The translations under genes and the position numbers were made by a program. From NCBI GenBank assembly GCA_963513935.1, contig OY740774.1, positions 89,478,424 through 89,542,423 on the forward strand: a DNA stretch of 64,000 nucleotides, in the 5' to 3' direction. Below the pieces are notes generated by a model. The model did not search any database. It saw only the letters and a list, made by a program, of their open reading frames with translations, and had not been told where the DNA came from. This stretch comes from Aphrophora alni (Eukaryota; Arthropoda; Insecta; Hemiptera; Aphrophoridae). Position 1 is the stretch's first letter, and the number at the start of each line of letters is the position of its first letter. Of the stretch, positions 57,590-64,000 are shown one piece after another.

Positions 57590-58680
57590 AGCGGAGTAAA
57601 TGGAAGTTTAAATAATGAAATCTGCCGTCTTAAGAAAGAAATTTGGAATATTTCTCCGTCTTAAAAGATAAATGTGTAATGACTCTTCCAAATCCGTAGC
57701 TTCCACCTGTCTTTAGAGGAAAATCTGATGAATTCCTCCCTCTTCAGACAGAAATCTGAAGCTTTCCTACGCCTTAAGAGAGATATCTGAAACGTTTTCA
57801 CGATTTAAGATGAAAATTTACAACGTGTCTTCCTTAAGAGGTAAATCTGCAGCATTCCGACACCTTAAAATGGATATTTGATGTGTACCGACAATTTAAT
57901 ATCGATATTTAAATCGTTTCCACGCCTTAAGATAGAAATCTGTAACGTTTCTCCCTCAATAGTTAAATGTTCAACGTCCTTTTACCTTAAGAGGGGAACT
58001 GAAAAGTCTTTCCGCCTAAAGAGGGAAATCTGTAAATCTTAAAAACGTTCCTACTCCTTAGTACAATTCTTTCGCTTTAAAATTGATAAAATCAGAATTC
58101 CAAACCCTTAAGAGGGATATCTTCAGCGTATCTGTCTTAAAAGGAAAAATTGTAGCTTTTCTAAGCTTAGAGAGGAAAATCTACTAAGTTCTTAAGTTAT
58201 AAGAGAGAAAAATATATCGTGTTTCCGCCTTAAAAAGGAAATCCGGAACATTTCTCAAGAGGGAAATCTGCAGCAATTCTTTACCTTCAGAGAAAACTGA
58301 AACCTTTTTAAATCTAAAGATGGAAATCTGTAAATCTGCAGCCTTCATCGCTCTTAAAAGGGAAAACTGTTTCCCTCACTTAAAAAGAGAAATATACGGA
58401 GTCGTCTTTCTGAAGAGGGAAATCTGCAGCATTCCTTCGCCTTAATTTGGAAAAACAAAACTTTTTCAATCTAAAGATGGAAATCTGTAAATCTGCAACG
58501 TTCATCGCCCTCAAAAGAGAATTACAGTGTTTCATCGCCTAAAAAGGGAAAACTATAGCTTCTCTGCACTTAAAGAAAGAAATCTACGTAGTCCGTCATT
58601 TTTAAGGGGGAAATTTGTACCTTCCTTCCTTTAGAAAGAAAACTGTAGTTCTCGCTTTAAGAGCTATTCCACACCTGCGT
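57590..58680 (+). repeat. degenerate minisatellite, ~31 bp unit
   Basis: About 35 units of cgccttaagagggaaatctg plus cagc(g/a)ttcct(c/t) recur with 28-34 bp spacing. In two places (about 58260-58350 and 58400-58510) a multi-unit block repeats: ctgcagcaattcttt/ctgcagcattccttc followed by aaagatggaaatctgtaaat. This shows local higher-order duplication. Confidence 0.9.
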
Positions 58681-60146
58681 GATACTTGTAGCGTCACTTA
58701 TTGAAAATGTAGAAATATAAAAGAACTATACAATCAACAACATACAAAGGTTCTACTTACAGTATTTCATAATGTTTCATACGAGTATGTACCAGTGCGA
58801 AAGTTTTTTATCTACCAACAATTTTAAAGTCCAGTAATGGATACAAAATTGATAGATATTTTGTGTAAATTGCCACCGTTATATAAAAGAGTGCCAAAGT
58901 ACATATATTCGGACGCATCACATTGCAAAAGGTACAGCGCTGCCCAGAATCCTGTGCATTTAACAACATAATATAAAATCTATATTACGTTACATTCAGG
59001 TGCATCACTTCTCAGCTGTGTAATTGGAAAATTTTCTCCATTTTAAGAAACTTACGAGTGAAATTTGCGTGATCTTTAATGAAAAATCTTTTAATTCTAA
59101 ATACAATTTACCTAATTTTTATTGTGTTCAGTAAGTTGTGACGTCATGGTAGTATGTGTGCATATTGTTAGGGCGAGGGTTGGTATCTACATCCGCTCAC
59201 GTGTCTAACGCCATTACATCGCCTGTCAGCTAGACCATTATACCACGTCCGTACAAAACGTTATCCAATACTTTTCTTCCTTTTACATGACTTTATATCA
59301 TAAAACCTGATAGCAATAACTGAGGTTAAATAGAGAATGTGGCGTTTAATATTACTAGAGTTTCATTGATATCGGTAGTATGTTGCGTAAGTAAGGAAAT
59401 TTCCTATATAAATAAAATATTGTATAAAAGTTACAAAATTATGCATTTAAAAAATAAAAATTTAAATGAAATTATGTGATTGTTTACTTTGGAGCAACTC
59501 TTGTTATCTTTTAGATGGTTAAATTTTTGTTTAAAGAGTGTTAAATTGTACAAATATTATGCAAAGTGTATAAAGCGCCATTAAATGAAACAGAATTTAG
59601 GTAATTGTTCATTTTTACTACAGCTGATTACCACTCATTTTTATAGTCCATTCAATACTATACATTTCTATGGCGAAACTTCGAAAATCTCTAAGAGTGA
59701 TTGATAAATAAATCTAACAGGAGTAATTGTTTTGAATAACTACTAGAAAAACTTCAAAAAACAAGAAAAATGTCGCTAGTGGAATCTTTAAAATTGTTAT
59801 AAACAATAAAAATTTCTACATACCAAAGAGTTAAAAATGTGTAACATTTGCTATGTATATTGTATTTTATTTTAATATAATTTGCATGGGTATAAACAAT
59901 TAAATTGTACATTTATTCAACATTGCGAATTTTATTTTTCAGATAAAAGCCCGTTCATACGTGTTAAAATAAGTGTTTATGAAATTTAAAGAGAGGAAAA
60001 AAAGTTTATCTTAAATCAAACTACATGATGAATTTCTTAAATCTGTAGACTTTTTTTTTACATTCGTTTTTACTCTTAAAAGTTTGACCAGTTTTAACGT
60101 TTGTTAGGAACATCTTCGGAAAATATTAATTTTTCGCAAAGTCATT
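58681..60146. other. noncoding except a tRNA-like piece at 59180-59242
   Basis: AT-rich sequence with no supportable frame. The tRNA-like piece is listed separately. Confidence 0.5.
59170..59245 (-). mobile_element. tRNA-like SINE head or tRNA pseudogene
   Basis: The minus strand reads ggacgtggtataatggtcta, where TGGTATAATGG fits the A-box consensus. It continues agctgacaggcgatgtaatg and ggatgtagataccaaccct, where the B-box is only partly kept. Spacing between boxes is about 45 nt, larger than in a plain tRNA. It is distinct in sequence from the three monomers at 20.3-20.7 kb. Confidence 0.4.
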
Positions 60147-60195
60147 AAGGTTAGGTAAGATTAGATTTGGTTAGATTAGGTTAGGTTAGGTTAGA
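60147..60195 (+). repeat. interstitial (TTAGG)n-like tract
   Basis: aaggttaggtaagattagat is followed by ttggttagattaggttaggt, taggttaga. At least three perfect TTAGG units are flanked by TTAGA and TTTGG variants. TTAGG is the ancestral insect and arthropod telomere repeat (established knowledge). Short interstitial runs are common and do not mark a chromosome end. Confidence 0.8.
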
Positions 60196-60994
60196 TTATT
60201 TTGGTTTATTATAACATCATTTGTCTTTGTTTTACACTTTCCTAAATCTTTTTATCTTTTCGTAAGAAATTTTGATTCATCCCTTCCTCCTTCTTTAACT
60301 ATCTCAAACGGCTACATGTCGGAAAAAATACAAGAATGAAACCATTAATTTTTGCTAAATCATCTAAACAACTCTTACGCCAGTAATTCGTTTCACTCTT
60401 TGGTATATTGTAAACAATTTTATTGTTTATAACCAAGCGACTCTCCCGGTTGCATTTTTTATTTCTTTTAGTACTGGATATTTCTCAATTTGTTTGGACT
60501 AGAAGTTAAATGTGAGGTTATGTTTACGTTGTTCCTCAGTTTCTGCAAATATTTGTTGAAATCCTTATTTCTTCTATTTAATTACGACAATGTCTAATAT
60601 TTACGTGATGTCAATATTTTAAACAACCTTACAGGATTTTAACACGTACAACTGGATCGTATCCTATATTCATGTAATGGTATGCTATATTGTGCTGAAC
60701 TGTATTAAATTAATGGGTAATGTGGAAATGTTATTACTACTAATGTTACAACAGATAATAAAACGATTTCAATTGAATACAATTTAATAGATTATTTTTA
60801 GATTACCTTTATGTAGAAAGCTTAGACATGTGCAGAAATCCATCATTTGTGAAAAAGAAATACAAAATATTTATTTCAGTTGTAAAAGTATTTATTGTAA
60901 CAATTATTAAAGGACTGTTTTGTTAAACTCTATCGTAATATTTACAATATATTTTTTGATTATGTTAGAATGTTATTAATACAGTTTAATTGTA
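60196..60994. other. noncoding, nothing recognised
   Basis: AT-rich sequence with no supportable frame or repeat. Confidence 0.5.
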
Positions 60995-61215
60995 CATTTG
61001 TATTGTTTATGTACAAAAAAATTGATACACGACGTTTTTAAAGTGTTAAATCCACTACCGTTATCAAGTTTTAAACCTAGAACATAAAAAGTGTAATAAC
61101 AACATAGTTATGTAGCCATGTTGAAAATTAAAACTAAAACTACTACCTAAGAAAGGAATCCAGACCTGAGCAGGTAAAACAATTATAAAACCATTAGACT
61201 CAGGACCATGTTACT
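60995..61215 (+). repeat. dispersed repeat Family B, full-length copy
   Basis: ttgatacacgacgtttttaa, agtgttaaatccactaccgt, tatcaagttttaaacctaga, acataaaaagtgtaataaca, gtagccatgttgaaaattaa and gaatccagacctgagcaggt are in family order. The hairpin here has CACT/AGTG-type arms instead of GAGAGT/ACTCTC, a possible compensatory change on the minus strand. Confidence 0.8.
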
Positions 61216-61259
61216 TAAAGTATTATAAACAACTCACTGTTGAAATTTTGCCACTTATC

Positions 61260-61475
61260 CGACTAAACCATAATAATGGTTCCAAAAATCCCCATTCCCG
61301 GGGTCCACCCTCTAGAAAACGGGGCCTATTGGGAACATAGAGTAACCCAGTAGTATGTACTTCTTACTCGTTAATTGGGTTCCTGAAGGGATGGTCCCCG
61401 TAGCAACCCAGTATTCGTGGGGGCAAGTTTTATATACACAGTAGTTTTTAACTCTTTGGGACAATAGGAAGGAGA
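61260..61475. other. GC-richer block before the GA microsatellite
   Basis: attcccggggtccaccctct, aaaacggggcctattgggaa and ggatggtccccgtagcaacc raise GC locally. taacccagtagt (about 61342) and caacccagtatt (about 61404) form an imperfect direct pair. Nature unknown; possibly the flank or 3' end of a mobile element that seeded the GA tract. Confidence 0.25.
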
Positions 61476-61477
61476 CT

Positions 61478-61738
<261 letters not shown>

Positions 61739-62635
61739 GCAAAGAAGCAAGTGCTCCATCTGAATGGTGGAAACCTCTTGAACTCTAAAACAACAAGATA
61801 TAGAAGACTTTACAGGCAGGGGTAGATAAGGGGGATAGGACTGGTAAGGGAATCTCTCTAACAGCAGCTAGTCTAAAGTAGACAAAGACAGTATAATACG
61901 GAATCCAAGAATATGTTTTCAAAAGCCAGAGGAATACAGAGACTAGTTAACTTTAATAAGTTAAAAAGTTTTTTTTTTTTTTTTTAGGAAGTTTACTTCA
62001 GAAATATTTATGACACTCTTGAGGAGACTAATTGGAGAGCTGTGTCTAGTCCAATATCCGAGAAGGTACAGGGGCTGTGATCTGATTTGTGGCATTATAG
62101 AGACCAAAGGATGTTTAATACAGATCTCACCCATAGTTAAGGACTAGAGAATAAGGAAGAACAACAGGTATTTCCCAATCATAATAAATTACCCTTAAAA
62201 AAATAGATGGCGAAAATAAAACGTCGAAGCCAAATTGCTGTTTAATTACGATATTAAATTGATGATATACTAATTCACTTTGGAAAAATTTTGATTACGA
62301 AAGTGAAATATTCAAAGAGTGTTTAAATAAAACCCCTGCGGTGAGTTGATATTTCCCGTGTATAAATATGTTTCAAACCTTGAACGCCTTTGAACTTTTC
62401 CGATATTTACTTACGTTGGGAGAAATCAGTTTCTTTACGCTCGTTTACTTTAGAGACAAAATTATATTCCTTCCGAAAAATCACTTTGAAAATTGCAGAA
62501 GATATAAACAATAATAATATTCTCTCTCAAAATATACTTATGTACTGTGTTTAAAATACGAATATGAAATAAATACATTTATACTTTTATAGTTTTTATA
62601 TACTCGATAAACTCGTATTAGTACCTGACATTTGC
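61739..62635. other. noncoding; T-run at about 61968-61985
   Basis: A moderately GC-rich stretch (61740-62160) follows the GA tract. A T-run ending in AG precedes a 30-codon open stretch, but there is not enough to call an exon. Confidence 0.4.
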
Positions 62636-62639
62636 TTCA

Positions 62640-62872
62640 GGGTCTCACTATAGCGAGTACGGAAATGGTAATTACCGAGGGACCATAGCTGGATTTACTC
62701 CTTTTTTCATGTTGTCTTCCCCTTTCTTTCATCATTTGTATCAGATATTGTTAAAGGTTATAATTTTATTATTCATTTCCAACCCTGAAGTAATTAGAGT
62801 ATTATAGAGTTAGGGGTCTTTATTGGACCGACAGGTTTTTCGCCTTTAAACAATAAAGAAAACATACACCCT
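62640..62872 (+). repeat. dispersed repeat Family A, full-length copy
   Basis: It opens gtctcactatagcgagtacg, then ggtaattaccgagggaccat, agctggatttactccttttt, tcatgttgtcttcccctttc, atcatttgtatcagatatt, aaccctgaagtaattagagt and acaggtttttcgcctttaaa, ending acaataaag. It shows both family ends clearly. Confidence 0.85.
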
Positions 62873-64000
62873 AACATTATAACGTAATATAAACTATGTT
62901 ATAATTGATTTTAACATCTATAAACGTTTTGCTATGATAATGTATTATATACTCTCTCCATATATTTATTCAGAAATTGTGATGATGAAAACAAAATTCA
63001 TTTTGAGATTTCTAAAGAGAAGTGTATTTACAGACTTCAGGCTTTCACACTGATTGTCATCAGTAGTAGAATTGGAGTTCTGGGATGGTTTATGTCTTTT
63101 TATTTCCGATATTAATTGCTGACGTTTAAACCATTCATCAATGGTATTTCTCTAGGCTTTCTTGTGGAGTTCAATTCGCTCAAGTTAGTGTCGATCAGGT
63201 TTTATAGCGAACGTATTGGAAAATATTGAGAAAAACCATTGATTGAAACATCGGCAACTAAAATGGGAAAATATGAGGCAAAGGACACCCAAGAAATTAA
63301 ATTTTAATGTTGTATATTTCATTTAACGATGTATTTATTTCAAAATTGTGAAGCGAAGGTTGACCCTAAAAATATTTTAAGCAAATAATTTTAAAGATAC
63401 CAATGAGTCGAGGATGACAAGTTGAATAGACGTAGTAAAAGACTTTAGGGTAAAAAAAACTCTTATAAAATAAATGGAGAGAAAATAATAACTATCGTAA
63501 AATGAAAAATTAGAGTATTTTTATAACAATCAATAGTGGTTTGATATTTATTTGAAACTTGCACCGCTCCAGTTTATGATTAGATTTATTCCTGAAATTT
63601 TCAAAATTTAAAATAAAATCATCTAATAATTATTTTAATAAAATATCCCACGTTTTATGAAAATCTGTTTAAAGGTTATAAATTTATGCATGTGACAATT
63701 ATTTATATATGGACATGAAACAAATGTATTAATTTGAAATTTTGAGAACATCTTAATGGAATTATTTTGAAATTTAAAACAACAAGAAAATTCGGTTACA
63801 AGTTTGCTTACTAAGCTTCGGCTATGGGAAAAATTCAATGTAAAATTAATTAGCAGTTTTACATGTGATTGATCACTCTGTTGTTCTTTTGTTGTTTAAA
63901 TAATAATGACGTTATTAATTATTGTTTATTGTGTTGTAAATATGTGAACAATAATTCCGTTGGGAGAGCGTGTCAATAGTTTAGGCAGGTATTGTTTTTG
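62873..64000. other. noncoding, nothing recognised
   Basis: AT-rich sequence to the window end. The minus-strand frame 63635-63838 has no support. Confidence 0.5.

Noticed and set aside
61988..62080. Possible exon after a T-run and AG, with GTACAG donor at 62066
   Set aside because: The 30-codon open stretch (starting EVYFRNIYDTLEE) is within chance expectation, the T-run may be a retroelement tail, and the donor is weak.

Overview
This window looks like AT-rich, gene-poor nuclear DNA from an arthropod, most likely an insect. A hemipteran is possible but not shown. GC is roughly one third by eye. No complete protein-coding gene, rRNA or functional tRNA gene could be supported. The arthropod reading rests on a short run of TTAGG units near 60.17 kb, tRNA-derived SINE-like units with TTAGG-rich tails, and protein remnants of a Jockey-like non-LTR retrotransposon. 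Long open frames are rare, and almost all are explained by simple repeats, tandem arrays or dispersed repeats.

Layout. 0-8 kb is mostly featureless, with a three-copy ~240 bp tandem repeat (4.6-5.4 kb) and a 145 bp foldback MITE (6.99-7.13 kb). 8-15 kb holds a promoter-like CpG/GA block and three tandem arrays with units of ~52, ~23 and ~20 bp. 15-25 kb holds a compound hairpin, a hammerhead-like hairpin, three tRNA-like SINE monomers in a row, a 50 bp array, a LINE C-terminal remnant and a 127 bp array. The best candidate host exon (25.32-25.51 kb) follows. 28-38 kb is dominated by dispersed repeats and a ~1.2 kb inverted repeat (36.05-37.26 kb). 39.6-41.3 kb is a satellite-like array whose centre is three 310 bp higher-order units that read identically by eye. 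At 44.2-45.1 kb lies a 5'-inverted (twin-primed) Jockey-like LINE copy. 48-64 kb contains long CT and GA microsatellites, ~130 bp and ~31 bp arrays, and more dispersed repeats.

Two short non-coding dispersed families recur throughout. Family A (~230-250 bp, about ten copies) has an end resembling ctcactatagtgagtacggg. Family B (~250-280 bp, about thirteen copies) carries a TGATAAC-hairpin-GAAACG core that resembles a degraded hammerhead or Penelope-type end. Both occur on both strands. With at least eleven unrelated tandem arrays, they make the window a mosaic of repeat birth and decay rather than a set of cooperating genes. If a host gene spans it, the window is probably intronic or intergenic. 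All repeat calls come from reading the sequence by eye; no alignment or database search was run.
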